The notes beneath the pieces were generated by a model that had not been told where the DNA came from, did no database searches, and was given only the letters and a program-made list of their open reading frames with translations. Below are positions 43,427-53,417 of a DNA stretch of 64,000 nucleotides, one piece after another; the stretch's first letter is position 1, and every line of letters begins with the position of its first letter. The position numbers were made by a program, and so were the translations under genes. The stretch comes from Sphaerisporangium album (lineage in GTDB: Bacteria > Actinomycetota > Actinomycetes > Streptosporangiales > Streptosporangiaceae): NCBI RefSeq assembly GCF_003323745.1, contig NZ_QOIL01000005.1, positions 124,001-188,000 of the forward strand, read 5' to 3'.

Positions 43427-44071
43427 TCATGGGCGGCCGTGGATGGTGATGGACAGGCGTGAGGCTGTGGCCGCCTGAGCGAGTCGCTGAGCCTGGTCGG
43501 GGGTGGTGGCCAGGACGACGAGGGCGCCGGTATCGCCCATCGAGTCCGTGGGGTCGGCGGAACGGGTGGAAACCGGTGGGGCTATGACGGTGACAGACTG
43601 CGCCACCGTGGCCGTCGCCGGGCTGACGGCGTCGTCCCACCTCGGGGCGGAGGCGATGACGTCGATGACGTCGCCCGCGCGGAGCAGGCGGGCGGACGAG
43701 GCGTCTGTGATGCGTACAGGGGTGGCGAGCAGGCCGGAACCGTAGGCGTCGACCAGGGAAGGGCCCAGCAGGCGAACGTTGGTCAGCGGTTCGCCGCGTC
43801 GGGCGGGGGATGTCAGGACTTGGCCGGTGACGCGTGTGCCGGGACGTAGCGCGCCGTCGGGCACGGTGTCCTCGGATAGGCGCACCACGGTCAGGTCGGA
43901 CGCGGACAGCGGGCCTCCGGCGAGGTCGCGTGCGGCGGCGAGGACCTCCGTGGTCGGCGCGGGACGTACGGAGAGGCCAAGGCAGATGGTCGCCATCGCC
44001 GCGAGCGCGGCTGCCAGGATTCGCCGTCGCCGGTTGAGAATCTTGACGACGCGCGGGATCGCGGTTCGCAT
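43427..44071 (-). CDS. SAF-domain membrane protein (RcpC/CpaB-like)
   Basis: The 214-residue protein has one N-terminal transmembrane segment (RRILAAALAAMATICLGLSV) followed by an SAF domain (VLAAARDLAGGPLSASDLTV, VRLLGPSLVDAYG) and the RcpC-like second half (LLRAGDVIDVIASAP). Such proteins are found in Flp-pilus assembly, but this actinobacterial single-gene form is conserved next to the methylthioadenosine phosphorylase and FmdB genes and has no known role. No pilus genes are nearby. It may localise outside the membrane and bind polysaccharide or pilin-like partners, which is speculative. Confidence 0.8.
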   Translation of the reverse strand: MRTAIPRVVKILNRRRRILAAALAAMATICLGLSVRPAPTTEVLAAARDLAGGPLSASDLTVVRLSEDTVPDGALRPGTRVTGQVLTSPARRGEPLTNVRLLGPSLVDAYGSGLLATPVRITDASSARLLRAGDVIDVIASAPRWDDAVSPATATVAQSVTVIAPPVSTRSADPTDSMGDTGALVVLATTPDQAQRLAQAATASRLSITIHGRP

Positions 44072-44258
44072 GGGCGTCTCCGAGGGGGGTGAGGTTGGGG
44101 GAGTTCGCCCGCCGCGTGGCGTTCGCGCCGGGCTCGCTCGCCGTATCAGGGCGCCGGCATCACCAACGTCCCTTCCCGCCGATGCGGCGCCGGTTAGGGG
44201 AGGCCGGTTAGGGGAGGTCGTGTCGTCGGACTCGTCAGAACTGCAGGGCGGGTGGGGG

Positions 44259-45065
44259 TTAGGGGAGGGGGAAGGGGAGTTTTATGCCGTCGAGGGTGTG
44301 GGGGCAGTGGCAGGGGCGGTCGGTGGGGAGGGCGGCGGCGACTGAGGCGACCAGGGTGCGCATGCGTTCGCTGTTGGCGGCGAAGAAGGCGAAGACCTCC
44401 TCCTGGGTGACGCCCTCGCCGACGTCCACCCCGGCGTCGTGGTCGGTCACCAGGGCCAGCGTGGTGTAGCAGAGGGCGAGTTCGCGGGCGAGGGCCGCCT
44501 CGGGGTAGCCGGTCATGCCGACGATCGTCCAGCCGTTGCCGGCGAACCAGCGGGACTCGGCTCTGGAGGAGAAGCGGGGCCCTTCGATGACGACGAGGGT
44601 GCCGCCGTCGGCGACGTCCCAGCCCTCGGCGCTCGCCGTCGCGTAGGCGAGAGACCTGCCGGTCGGGCAGTAGGGATCGGCGAACGGGACGTGGATCGCG
44701 CCGCCCTCGTCGTAATAGGTGTGCGAGCGGCTGGTGGTGCGGTCGACCAGTTGGTCGGGGATCACCAGCGTGCCGGGGCCGTACTCGGCGCGCAGCGAAC
44801 CCACCGCGCTCGGGGCGAGCACCTGGCGGACGCCGAGCGAGCGCAGGGCCCACAGGTTCGCCCGGTACGGGATGCGATGAGGAGGGAAGCGGTGGTCGCG
44901 GCCGTGACGGGGCACGAACGCGACCGTGCGGGAGCCGATGCGCCCTATGGTGATGGGGTCGCTCGGTGGCCCGTACGGCGTGGTGACCTCGACCTCCTCG
45001 GCGTCGTCGAGGAGGGAGTAGAAGCCTGAGCCGCCGATGACTCCGATGTCCGCTCTGGTGACCAT
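44259..45065 (-). CDS. mtnP: S-methyl-5'-thioadenosine phosphorylase family
   Basis: The 268-residue purine-nucleoside phosphorylase-fold enzyme has IGVIGGSGFYSLL, the phosphate-binding RHGRDHRFPPHRIPYRANLW segment, and VVIEGPRFSSRAESRWF with MTGYPEAALARELALCY (substrate-site Met and catalytic acid). It cleaves methylthioadenosine to adenine and methylthioribose-1-phosphate. The start at 45065 was chosen because the family begins close to the IGVIGGSG strand; an in-frame extension to 45140 adds no conserved residues. It is divergent from a stretch without genes before FmdB. Confidence 0.85.
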   Translation of the reverse strand: MVTRADIGVIGGSGFYSLLDDAEEVEVTTPYGPPSDPITIGRIGSRTVAFVPRHGRDHRFPPHRIPYRANLWALRSLGVRQVLAPSAVGSLRAEYGPGTLVIPDQLVDRTTSRSHTYYDEGGAIHVPFADPYCPTGRSLAYATASAEGWDVADGGTLVVIEGPRFSSRAESRWFAGNGWTIVGMTGYPEAALARELALCYTTLALVTDHDAGVDVGEGVTQEEVFAFFAANSERMRTLVASVAAALPTDRPCHCPHTLDGIKLPFPLP

Positions 45066-45293
45066 GGCGATGACATTAGCGCGCCGGCCGGGGGCGATCG
45101 GCGTGAAGTCGCCCCCTGTGGATAACTCCGGCTTATGCACAGGGGGAGAGGCCGGGCCTGCCGGTGGCGGAGGCGGGGTCCCTTAGGGGAGAGGGCGCCG
45201 TCCGCGCCGGGGTGACGAGGTGATCTGCGGACGCTGGTGGAAGGGTTGTACGGCGTCGGGGTGGCCGTACAAGCCGTACAACCCGCGACGTCG

Positions 45294-45638
45294 TCAGCTG
45301 GACGAGCTGGTGCTGGTGGAGGCGCTGGCCGACGCGGGCTCCTTCTTCGCGGAGCCGGAGTCGCCGGCGGTGCTGGAGCCGCTGTCGGAGCCGGAGCTCG
45401 ACGAGCCGGTCGAGCTGGTCGACGTGGCGGACGACGAGGTCGAGGCGCCGGAGGAACTGGACGACCGATTGTCCGTCCGGTAGAAGCCGGACCCCTTGAA
45501 CACGATGCCGACCGCGGAGAACACCTTGCGCAGCTGGCCCTGGCAGCTGGGGCACGTGGTCAGCGGGTCGTCGGTGAACCGCTGGACCGCCTCGAGCCCT
45601 TCACCGCAAGCGGTACAGGCGTACTGGTATGTGGGCAC
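45294..45638 (-). CDS. FmdB-family zinc-ribbon protein
   Basis: The 114-residue protein begins with the zinc ribbon MPTYQYACTACGEGLEAVQR and TTCPSCQGQLRKVFSAVGIV, with two CxxC pairs. A long low-complexity Ser/Thr/Ala tail follows. This family is universal in actinobacteria and of unknown role; the N-terminal fold is related to small regulators of amidase genes (FmdB). Confidence 0.9.
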   Translation of the reverse strand: MPTYQYACTACGEGLEAVQRFTDDPLTTCPSCQGQLRKVFSAVGIVFKGSGFYRTDNRSSSSSGASTSSSATSTSSTGSSSSGSDSGSSTAGDSGSAKKEPASASASTSTSSSS

Positions 45639-45998
45639 GCACTCCTCCTCGTATGGCTCAGTATGCTCACGCAGATTGGCACTCTACCGATGCGACTGCT
45701 AATGGTACGCAGCCGATTAGGCTAAACGCCACCCGGCCGGCTTCTAATCCCGGGCGGGAGGTCCCCCCGGAGCGGCCGCGGAGGGGTCTGGCCTGCGCCT
45801 TGTCGTGATACGCAGTGACCGGCGGCCGTGGTCGTGCGGCCGGAGTCCGTCATCTCGGCCGTGGAGGGTCTGGGGTGATCGGGGTGATGTGCTGGGGTCC
45901 TGTGAGGGGCCCGGCGTCGCCCGGCACGAATCCCCGGCGTCGCCCGGCACGAACCCCCGGTGACGCCCCAGGTACGAACCCCGGTGGCCGCCAAGGGC
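45639..45998. other. Intergenic region, no gene seen
   Basis: These 360 bp hold no supported gene. Around 45905-45985 there are short imperfect tandem repeats of a CCGGCACGAACCCCCGG-like unit just beyond the antiporter stop codon. Confidence 0.5.
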
Positions 45999-47501
45999 CT
46001 ACTCGCCGCTCTCTCCGTACCAACCGGCCAGCTTGCCGCGCCGGCTCACCGCGCGCAGGCGGCGCTCCACCCGCTCCCGGCAGGCCGCCGTCGTGACGAC
46101 GAGGAGCTGGTCGTCGGAGCGGAGCCGGGTCGAGTCCTGGGGCACGAACGAGTGTCCTTCCCGGACGACCATGGTGACGGCGGCGTCCGACGGCAGCCGC
46201 AGCTCGAAGATCTCGACCCCGTGCAGCCCGGACCCTGGCGGGATGGTGACCTGGAGCAGGTCGGCGTTGAGTTCTTCGAGCGGGGCGGCCTCGACGCCGA
46301 GGTCCAGGGCCTCGTCGGGGGCGCCGACCCGCAGGACGCGCGCCAGGTACGGCAGCGTGGGCCCCTGCACGAACGTGAAGACGATCACGATGACGAAGAC
46401 CTCGTTGAACAGGCCTTTGGCGCCGACGATCCCGGCGGCCCACGGGATGGTGGCGAGCACGATGGGCACGGCGCCGCGCAGCCCGGCCCAGGACAGGAAC
46501 ACCTGCTCGCGCCAGGACAGCCGGTCGAGGCGCGCGATCCGTACGAGCAGGGCGGAGACCACTACGGACGCGGGGCGGGCGAGCAGCAGCAGCGCCAGGC
46601 CCGCGATGAGCCCGGGGACGATGGTGGCGGGCAGTTCGGAGGGGCTCGCGAGGATGCCGAGCATGACGAACAGCCCGATCTGGGCGAGCCAGGCGGCCCC
46701 TTCGGCGAACCCGCGGGTGGCCGGCCGGTGGGGGAGGCGCGTGTTGCCGAGGACCAGTGTGGCGATGTAGACGGCGAGGAAGCCGCTGCCGTGCAGCAGG
46801 GCGGCGCCGCTGTAGGCGACGAACGCGAGGGCGAGTACGGCGATCGGGTACAGGCCGGAGGACGGCAGCGCGACGCGGCGCAGGGCGTACGCTCCGAGCG
46901 GCCCGACGGCGAGGCCGACCGCGCAGCCGACGGTCAGCTCGAAGGCCGCCTCGAACATCACCTGGCCGAGGCCGGGCAGAGGGGTGTTCAGCCGGCTGAG
47001 CAGCATGACGACGATGACGGTGGGCGCGTCGTTGAAGCCGGACTCGGCCTCCAGGATGCCGGAGAGCCGTTGTGGCAGGGGCAGTCGGCGCAGGACGGAG
47101 AACACGGCCGCCGCGTCGGTGGAGGCGAGGATCGCCCCGAGCAGCAGCGCCGTGCGCCAGTCCATGTTCAGCAGCCAGTGCGTGGCGGACGCGAGCACGA
47201 CGATGCTCACCCCCACGCCGATCGTGGCGAGGACGAGCGCGGTCGGCACGGCCCGCCGCACGTGCGGCCAGTACGTGGTGAGACCGCCCTCGGCGAGGAT
47301 CACGGCGAGCGCGGCGAGGCCGATCTGCTGCGCGAGGTGCGCGTTCTCGAACTGGACGCCGAGCCCCGCCTCGCCGATCAGCAGGCCGAGCCCCAGGTAG
47401 ATGAGCAGGGTGGGCAGCCCGGTACGGTGCGCGACCCGTACGGAGGCGATGGCGGCGATCACGACGACGGACGCGAGGAGTAGCCAGATATTAAGGTTCA
47501 C
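45999..47501 (-). CDS. Potassium/proton antiporter, NhaP2-like (CPA1) with TrkA-C domain
   Basis: The 500-residue membrane protein has about 12-13 helices with the CPA1 core: LLGAILASTDAAAVFSVL, ESGFNDAPTVIVVM (the FNDA/ND motif) and LSWAGLRGAVPIVLA. A cytoplasmic TrkA-C-like domain with LQVTIPPGSGLHGVEIFELR and SFVPQDSTRLRSDDQLLVVT binds regulatory nucleotides. It exchanges K+ or Na+ for protons. It is divergent from the LCP gene at 47617. Confidence 0.9.
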   Translation of the reverse strand: MNLNIWLLLASVVVIAAIASVRVAHRTGLPTLLIYLGLGLLIGEAGLGVQFENAHLAQQIGLAALAVILAEGGLTTYWPHVRRAVPTALVLATIGVGVSIVVLASATHWLLNMDWRTALLLGAILASTDAAAVFSVLRRLPLPQRLSGILEAESGFNDAPTVIVVMLLSRLNTPLPGLGQVMFEAAFELTVGCAVGLAVGPLGAYALRRVALPSSGLYPIAVLALAFVAYSGAALLHGSGFLAVYIATLVLGNTRLPHRPATRGFAEGAAWLAQIGLFVMLGILASPSELPATIVPGLIAGLALLLLARPASVVVSALLVRIARLDRLSWREQVFLSWAGLRGAVPIVLATIPWAAGIVGAKGLFNEVFVIVIVFTFVQGPTLPYLARVLRVGAPDEALDLGVEAAPLEELNADLLQVTIPPGSGLHGVEIFELRLPSDAAVTMVVREGHSFVPQDSTRLRSDDQLLVVTTAACRERVERRLRAVSRRGKLAGWYGESGE

Positions 47502-47616
47502 CGGCTCTCCTCCTCATGTTTTTCCGCCCATTGTGGCGTATTGGTGTAGTCCTCTACCACGATGAACTACTTTGAGCTACCGTCACACGCGACACGGATG
47601 CTAGATCAACGGAATC

Positions 47617-48714
47617 ATGGGTGGGACGGCAGTGACGGACGACGCTTCCCCGGTCCTGGAGAGCCCCGCGGTTCTCGACGGGCTGAGGAAGGACGCCGCC
47701 GGCGAGGGTGACGACGTGCCCGAGGCGCCCCCGAAGAAGCGGCGGCTCTTACGCCGTGTGGTGATCGTGACCGTGCTCGTCCTCGCCATGGTGGTGGCGG
47801 CGGCGTTCGCGCTGGTGATGGAGCGTCAGATCACGCTGAACGGCAACATCGAGCGTATCCCTGGAGCGTTCCCCGAGGAGGCCGGACGCCCGGCGAAGGC
47901 CGTGGGCGACGCGCAGAACTGGCTGCTCATCGGGTCGGACAAGCGTCCGGGCGAGGCCGGCAACCAGCGGGCCGACACAATCATGATCGTCCATGTCCCG
48001 GCCGCCCGGGATCGGCTCACGCTCATCGGCATCCCCCGCGACTCTTATGTCCGGATCCCCGGGCACGGAAACAACAAGATCAACGCCGCGTACGCCTTCG
48101 GTGGCCCGAAGCTGCTGATCAAGACCATCGAGGACTTCACCAAGGTCCGCATCGACCATTTCGCCGCGCTGGACTTCCAGGGGTTCGTCCAGATGAGCAA
48201 GGTCGTGGGGGGCGTGGACGTGTACGTGTCGCGCAAGGTGTACGACCCGGCGAACAAGGTGACCTGGCCGCAGGGCATGGTGCACCTGGAAGGCGAGAAG
48301 GCGCTGCTGTTCGTCCGCCAGCGCTACGGCCTGCCGGGCGGGGACTTCGACCGGATCAAGCGGCAGCAGGCGTTCGTCGGGGCGATGGGTCACAAGATCA
48401 TAAGCAAGGATCTGCTGACGAACCCGTTCAAGCTGAACGACTTCCTGGAGGCGCTCACCCGCGCGGTCAGCGTGGACTCCGGTGTGACGTTGAGCACACT
48501 GCGCGATCTCGCCCTCGAACTGCGCGACATCCGGCCCGACACGGTCGACTCCGCCACGATTCCGACCCTGGGCACGGCCACCGTGAAGGGCGCCAGCATC
48601 GTCCGCCTCGACAAGAAGGAGGGCGCGCGTTTCTACGAGGCGGTCCGCAACGACTCGCTGGGTGAATACTTCAAGGACAATGGCGGTCTCGACGACCTCC
48701 AAATCGTTTCGTGA
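47617..48714 (+). CDS. LytR-CpsA-Psr (LCP) family glycopolymer transferase
   Basis: The 365-residue protein has a cytoplasmic basic lead, one transmembrane helix (VIVTVLVLAMVVAAAFALVM) and an extracellular LCP domain. Conserved segments include NWLLIGSDKRPG, RADTIMIVHVP, GIPRDSYVRIPGHG with NKINAAYAFGGP, and the Arg cluster FVRQRYGLPGGDFDRIKRQQ. It attaches anionic polymers to peptidoglycan. A rare TTA leucine codon lies in the cytoplasmic region (about 47748). Confidence 0.9.
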   Translation: MGGTAVTDDASPVLESPAVLDGLRKDAAGEGDDVPEAPPKKRRLLRRVVIVTVLVLAMVVAAAFALVMERQITLNGNIERIPGAFPEEAGRPAKAVGDAQNWLLIGSDKRPGEAGNQRADTIMIVHVPAARDRLTLIGIPRDSYVRIPGHGNNKINAAYAFGGPKLLIKTIEDFTKVRIDHFAALDFQGFVQMSKVVGGVDVYVSRKVYDPANKVTWPQGMVHLEGEKALLFVRQRYGLPGGDFDRIKRQQAFVGAMGHKIISKDLLTNPFKLNDFLEALTRAVSVDSGVTLSTLRDLALELRDIRPDTVDSATIPTLGTATVKGASIVRLDKKEGARFYEAVRNDSLGEYFKDNGGLDDLQIVS

Positions 48715-48780
48715 CGAGAATCACAGCTGTACGCGCACGGCGATTCCCCTGACCACCTGGATCACAACGGCGCGGCGCGG

Positions 48781-49350
48781 TCACATCCGTCCGACGCCGA
48801 CGATGCCGGACGGCAGGGCCGCCATCGACACGGCCCGGTCATGCGGCTCGGCGGGAATTCCCTCGATCAACTCGCCCTCGTGCAGCAACGCCACCGTGGG
48901 CACATTGGGCCCCACCCGCGCGAGCGCGCGATCGTACGAGCCGCCGCCGCGCCCGAGCCGCACGCCGGTGGACGGGTCGACGGCCAGGGCGGGCACGATG
49001 ACCAGCGCGGCCGTGCGGATGGTGTCCACGCCCCGCCGCGTGTCCACGGGCTCCATCACGCCGCGCGGGCCGGGGGCCATCGACTCCGGCCCGTCGTAAA
49101 CGGCCCAATCGAGATCATTGTCCGGGCGCAGGACGGGAAGGATCACCGTCGCGCCGTGCTTCCAGAGCGCGAAAATCAGGCCGTGCGTCGAAGGCTCGGA
49201 GCCCATCGACCAATAACAGGCGACCAGCCCGGCCATTTGCACCCAGGGCTGGTCGAGTAGCGTTTCCCTGATCGCGGTCGCCGAGCCGCGCGGATCGGCG
49301 AGCCCTGCGCGCGCGGCCACGATCCTCCGGCGCAGCTCCGCTTTGTCCAC
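48781..49350 (-). CDS. 5-formyltetrahydrofolate cyclo-ligase
   Basis: The 189-residue enzyme has the ATP-dependent ligase motifs: the N-terminal basic KAELRRRIVAARAGL and the LGRGGGSYDRALA loop (residues near 135), which binds ATP and substrate. It converts 5-formyl- to 5,10-methenyltetrahydrofolate. The GTG at 49350 is preferred over ATG 49362 because GGAGGG sits just upstream of it. It is divergent from galU at 49375 with only 24 bp between the chosen starts, so promoters overlap. Confidence 0.85.
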   Translation of the reverse strand: MDKAELRRRIVAARAGLADPRGSATAIRETLLDQPWVQMAGLVACYWSMGSEPSTHGLIFALWKHGATVILPVLRPDNDLDWAVYDGPESMAPGPRGVMEPVDTRRGVDTIRTAALVIVPALAVDPSTGVRLGRGGGSYDRALARVGPNVPTVALLHEGELIEGIPAEPHDRAVSMAALPSGIVGVGRM

Positions 49351-49374
49351 TCGGCCCTCCATTAAGGTGCATCC

Positions 49375-50280
<906 letters not shown>

Positions 50281-50290
50281 GAATCAGATC

Positions 50291-51499
50291 ATGATGGTGA
50301 TGAAATCGGTTGACGCGCACCTGGCCGAGATCCTCGCCACCGTACGCCCGATCGACCCCGTCGGCATCGGCCTGGACTCCGCGCTCGGCGCCGTCCTGGC
50401 CGAGGACGTACGGTCGCCCGTCGCGTTGCCGCCGTTCGACAACTCCGCCATGGACGGGTACGCCGTGCGGGCCGGGGACGTCGCGGCGGCGACCGAGGCG
50501 GACCCCGTCGTGCTGCCGGTCACGGTCGACGTCGCGGCGGGCGACACCGCGCCGCGGGCGGTCGGGCCGGGGCACGTCACGCGCATCATGACCGGCGCGC
50601 CGGTGCCCGCGGGCGCCGACGCGGTGGTGCCCGTCGAGTGGACCGACGGCGGCACGGACCGCGTCGCGATCCGCAGGCCCGCGCGGGTGGGCAACGCCAT
50701 CCGCCGGTCCGGCGAGGACGTCCGCGCGGGCGACGTCGTGCTCGGCGCCGGCACCACGATCGGGCCCGCCCAGCTCGGCATTCTCGCCGGGGTGGGCAGG
50801 CACGCCGTGCTCGCCCGTTCCCGTCCCCGGGTGGTGGTGCTCTCCACCGGCGCCGAGCTGGTCGAGCCGGGCTCTCCGCTCGGCCCGGGGCAGATCTGGG
50901 AGTCCAACAGCTTCACGCTCGTCGCCGCCGTCCGCCAGGCGGGCGGTGAGGCGACGCGGCGGCGCGCCGTGGGCGACGATCCCGCGGAGTTCCTGGAGAC
51001 CCTGGAAGGGCTGCTCGGCGCCGCCGACGCCGTGATCACCTCGGGCGGCATCTCCATGGGCGCGTACGAGCCCGTCAAGGAGGCGCTGTCGCCGCTCGAA
51101 ACCGTCCGGTTCGAGAAGATCGCCATGCAGCCGGGGATGCCGCAGGGGTTCGGAGTGCTCGGCGAGCGGCAGGTCCCGATCTTCACGCTGCCGGGCAACC
51201 CCGTCTCGTCGTACGTCTCTTTCGTGCTTTTCGTGAAGCCCGCGCTGGCCAAGATGCGCGGACTGCCCGACGGCCCCCCGGCCACCGTCACCGCGGCGCT
51301 CACGGCGGGGGCGCGGTCTCCTGCGGGCAGGCGGTCCTTCCTGCGCGGGGTGCTCGACGCGAAGGGCTCGGTGACGCCCGTGCACCGGCAGGGTTCCCAC
51401 CAGCTCGCCGCCCTCGCAGGAGCGAACGCGCTGATCGTGGTCCCGGAGGACGTCACCGAGCTGCCCGAGGGCGCGACCGTGGAGGTGATCCCGCTGTGA
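50291..51499 (+). CDS. glp: Molybdopterin molybdenumtransferase / gephyrin-like Glp
   Basis: The 402-residue MoeA-family protein has PPFDNSAMDGYAVRAGD, the RIMTGAPVPAGADAVVP domain III segments, ITSGGISMGAYEPVKEAL, and LPGNPVSSYVSFVLFVKPAL. MoeA inserts molybdate into molybdopterin. In actinobacteria the copy next to the sepX/glpR gene is Glp, a gephyrin-like FtsZ-binding protein, and the same neighbourhood is seen here (sepX-like gene at 53418). The stop overlaps moaC by four bases. Confidence 0.9.
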   Translation: MMVMKSVDAHLAEILATVRPIDPVGIGLDSALGAVLAEDVRSPVALPPFDNSAMDGYAVRAGDVAAATEADPVVLPVTVDVAAGDTAPRAVGPGHVTRIMTGAPVPAGADAVVPVEWTDGGTDRVAIRRPARVGNAIRRSGEDVRAGDVVLGAGTTIGPAQLGILAGVGRHAVLARSRPRVVVLSTGAELVEPGSPLGPGQIWESNSFTLVAAVRQAGGEATRRRAVGDDPAEFLETLEGLLGAADAVITSGGISMGAYEPVKEALSPLETVRFEKIAMQPGMPQGFGVLGERQVPIFTLPGNPVSSYVSFVLFVKPALAKMRGLPDGPPATVTAALTAGARSPAGRRSFLRGVLDAKGSVTPVHRQGSHQLAALAGANALIVVPEDVTELPEGATVEVIPL

Positions 51500-51966
51500 G
51501 CGAGCTGAGCCACATCGACGAGTCCGGCGCCGCGCGCATGGTCGACGTCTCGGCCAAGGACGTCGGCGTCCGCACGGCGCGCGCCACCGGCCGGGTGCTG
51601 CTGTCGCCCGAGGCCGTGGCGATCCTGCGGTCGGGGGACGTGCCCAAGGGGGACGCGATCGGCGTCGCGCGCATCGCCGGCATCATGGGGGCCAAGCGGA
51701 CGCCCGACCTGGTCCCGCTGTGCCATCCGATCGCGCTGCACGGCGTGGAGGTCGAGCTGACCGTCGTCGACTCGGGGGTGGAGATCATCGCCCGGGTGCG
51801 GACGGCCGACCGGACGGGTGTCGAGATGGAGGCGCTGACGGCGGTCTCGGTGGCGGGGCTGGCCATGGTCGACATGATCAAGGCGGTGGATCCCGCGGCG
51901 GTGATCAGCGACGTCCGGGTCGAGCAGAAGACCGGCGGGAAGACCGGCGTCTGGAACCGGCCGTGA
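51496..51966 (+). CDS. moaC: Cyclic pyranopterin monophosphate synthase
   Basis: The 156-residue MoaC has LSHIDESGAARMVDVSAKDV, RIAGIMGAKRTPDLVPLCHP and GVEMEALTAVSVAGLAMVDM with the catalytic lysines and histidine. It converts the GTP-derived 3',8-cyclo intermediate to cyclic pyranopterin phosphate in molybdenum-cofactor synthesis. GTG start overlaps glp; the stop overlaps the next gene (GTGA). Confidence 0.95.
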   Translation: MSELSHIDESGAARMVDVSAKDVGVRTARATGRVLLSPEAVAILRSGDVPKGDAIGVARIAGIMGAKRTPDLVPLCHPIALHGVEVELTVVDSGVEIIARVRTADRTGVEMEALTAVSVAGLAMVDMIKAVDPAAVISDVRVEQKTGGKTGVWNRP

Positions 51967-52442
51967 GGGCGCTCGTCGTGACGGCCTCCAACCGGGCCGC
52001 TGCGGGCATTTATCCCGATAAATCCGGGCAACTGCTGGCCGAGCTCCTCGCCGAGGCCGGATGCGAGCAGGTGGACGGCCCGCGCGTCGTCCCGGACGGC
52101 GAGCCCGTCGAGGCGGCCCTGCGCGACGGCGTCCGCGCCGGATACGACGTGATCGTCACCACCGGAGGCACCGGGCTCACCCCCACGGACCTCACCCCCG
52201 AGATGACCCGCCGCGTCATCGACCGCGAGATCCCCGGCATCGCCGAGGCCGTGCGCCAGGTCAACCGCGGCAAGGTGCCCACCTCGATCCTCTCGCGCGG
52301 GCTCGCCGGCCAGGCCGGGACGACCCTCGTCGTCAACCTGCCCGGCTCGTCCGGGGGAGTGCGCGACGGCATGGCCGTCCTCGCCCCCGTCCTGCGGCAC
52401 GTCGTCGACCAGATCAGAGGGGGCGACCATCCCGCTCCTTGA
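51963..52442 (+). CDS. mogA: Molybdopterin adenylyltransferase (MogA/MoaB family)
   Basis: The 159-residue protein has LVVTASNRAAAGIYPDKSGQ, the VIVTTGGTGLTPTDLTPEMT substrate loop and VNLPGSSGGVRDG, which together mark MogA/MoaB proteins that adenylate molybdopterin. GTG 51963 overlaps the moaC stop codon. Part of the galU-glp-moaC-mogA operon. Confidence 0.95.
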   Translation: MRALVVTASNRAAAGIYPDKSGQLLAELLAEAGCEQVDGPRVVPDGEPVEAALRDGVRAGYDVIVTTGGTGLTPTDLTPEMTRRVIDREIPGIAEAVRQVNRGKVPTSILSRGLAGQAGTTLVVNLPGSSGGVRDGMAVLAPVLRHVVDQIRGGDHPAP

Positions 52443-52495
52443 GGGTCAGGAGGCCGCCATGGCGGATTCACGCTCCGGCAGGGGATGATTGACCC

Positions 52496-53128
52496 GTGGA
52501 TCGACTTCGCGGCTGGCCGGCCACCCTCAGAGAGGGGCCGGTGGGACTCCGGCCGCTGCGTCTGCGCGATGTGGGCGTCTGGCGGGAGACGCGTCTGCGC
52601 AACGCCGACTGGCTCCGGCCCTGGGAACCCAGCAACCCTGAGACGCCGCTGTTCCGCACCGGCCTCGGCCCGTACATCTCCATGGTCGGCACGTTGCGCC
52701 GCGAGGCACGGCAGGGGCTCGCGCTGCCCTGGGTGGTCACCTGGCGCGGGGCGTTCGCCGGCCAGCTCACGGTCGGCGCCATCGTCTGGGGCTCCGCGCG
52801 CTCGGCCCAGGTCGGGTACTGGGTGAGCGGCGCGCTCGCCGGGCGCGGAATCATCCCCACGGCGCTCGCCATGGCCGTCGACCACTGCTTCTTCACCGTG
52901 GGCCTGCACCGCCTGGAGGCCAACATCCGGCCGGAGAACCACGCGAGCCGCCGGGTGGTCGAGAAGCTGGGTTTCCGCGAGGAGGGCATCCGCCGCAAAC
53001 AGCTCCACATCGACGGCGCCTGGCGCGACCACATCTGCTACGCCCTCACGCTGGAGGACGTCCCGCGCGGGCTGCTGTCCCAGTGGAGGCAGACCTGGGA
53101 GAAGACGGCGCACGACGGCCCGGCCTAG
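52496..53128 (+). CDS. RimJ-like GNAT N-acetyltransferase
   Basis: The 210-residue GNAT protein has RLRDVGVWRETRLRNADWLR at the substrate-binding start, GYWVSGALAGRGIIPTALAM (acetyl-CoA loop) and HRLEANIRPENHASRRVVEK with LGFREEGIRRKQLHIDG. This matches ribosomal-protein N-acetyltransferases of the RimJ type found next to glp and sepX in actinobacteria. It starts with GTG 53 bp after mogA. Confidence 0.85.
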   Translation: MDRLRGWPATLREGPVGLRPLRLRDVGVWRETRLRNADWLRPWEPSNPETPLFRTGLGPYISMVGTLRREARQGLALPWVVTWRGAFAGQLTVGAIVWGSARSAQVGYWVSGALAGRGIIPTALAMAVDHCFFTVGLHRLEANIRPENHASRRVVEKLGFREEGIRRKQLHIDGAWRDHICYALTLEDVPRGLLSQWRQTWEKTAHDGPA

Positions 53129-53417
53129 GGGCCATGGATACCTTTGGCGTATCCGTGGGGATAAACGGGTTGACGATCTGGCGACACACCGCACCGAATG
53201 CTCGTCAACCAGTGACACGCGGTCCTACGGTGCGTGACGTGAACACATTTGCGACGGCGACGGTCCCGTGCTGTGTTCACGCTGCCCGCATACGGGCGAT
53301 TTCACGCCGTCGTGAAATGGGTGGCTTCGCGCCGTCCCGGGCGCATATCTTCGCGCTGCCGGGGAAGGGCGCCTTCCCAGGGGTCGGTGGCGGCTCGTGT
53401 CGCGGGGAGGTGGGCGG

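Noticed and set aside
45960-47483. Plus-strand open frame antisense to the antiporter
   Set aside because: Low-complexity shadow frame; the antiporter motifs on the minus strand are unambiguous.
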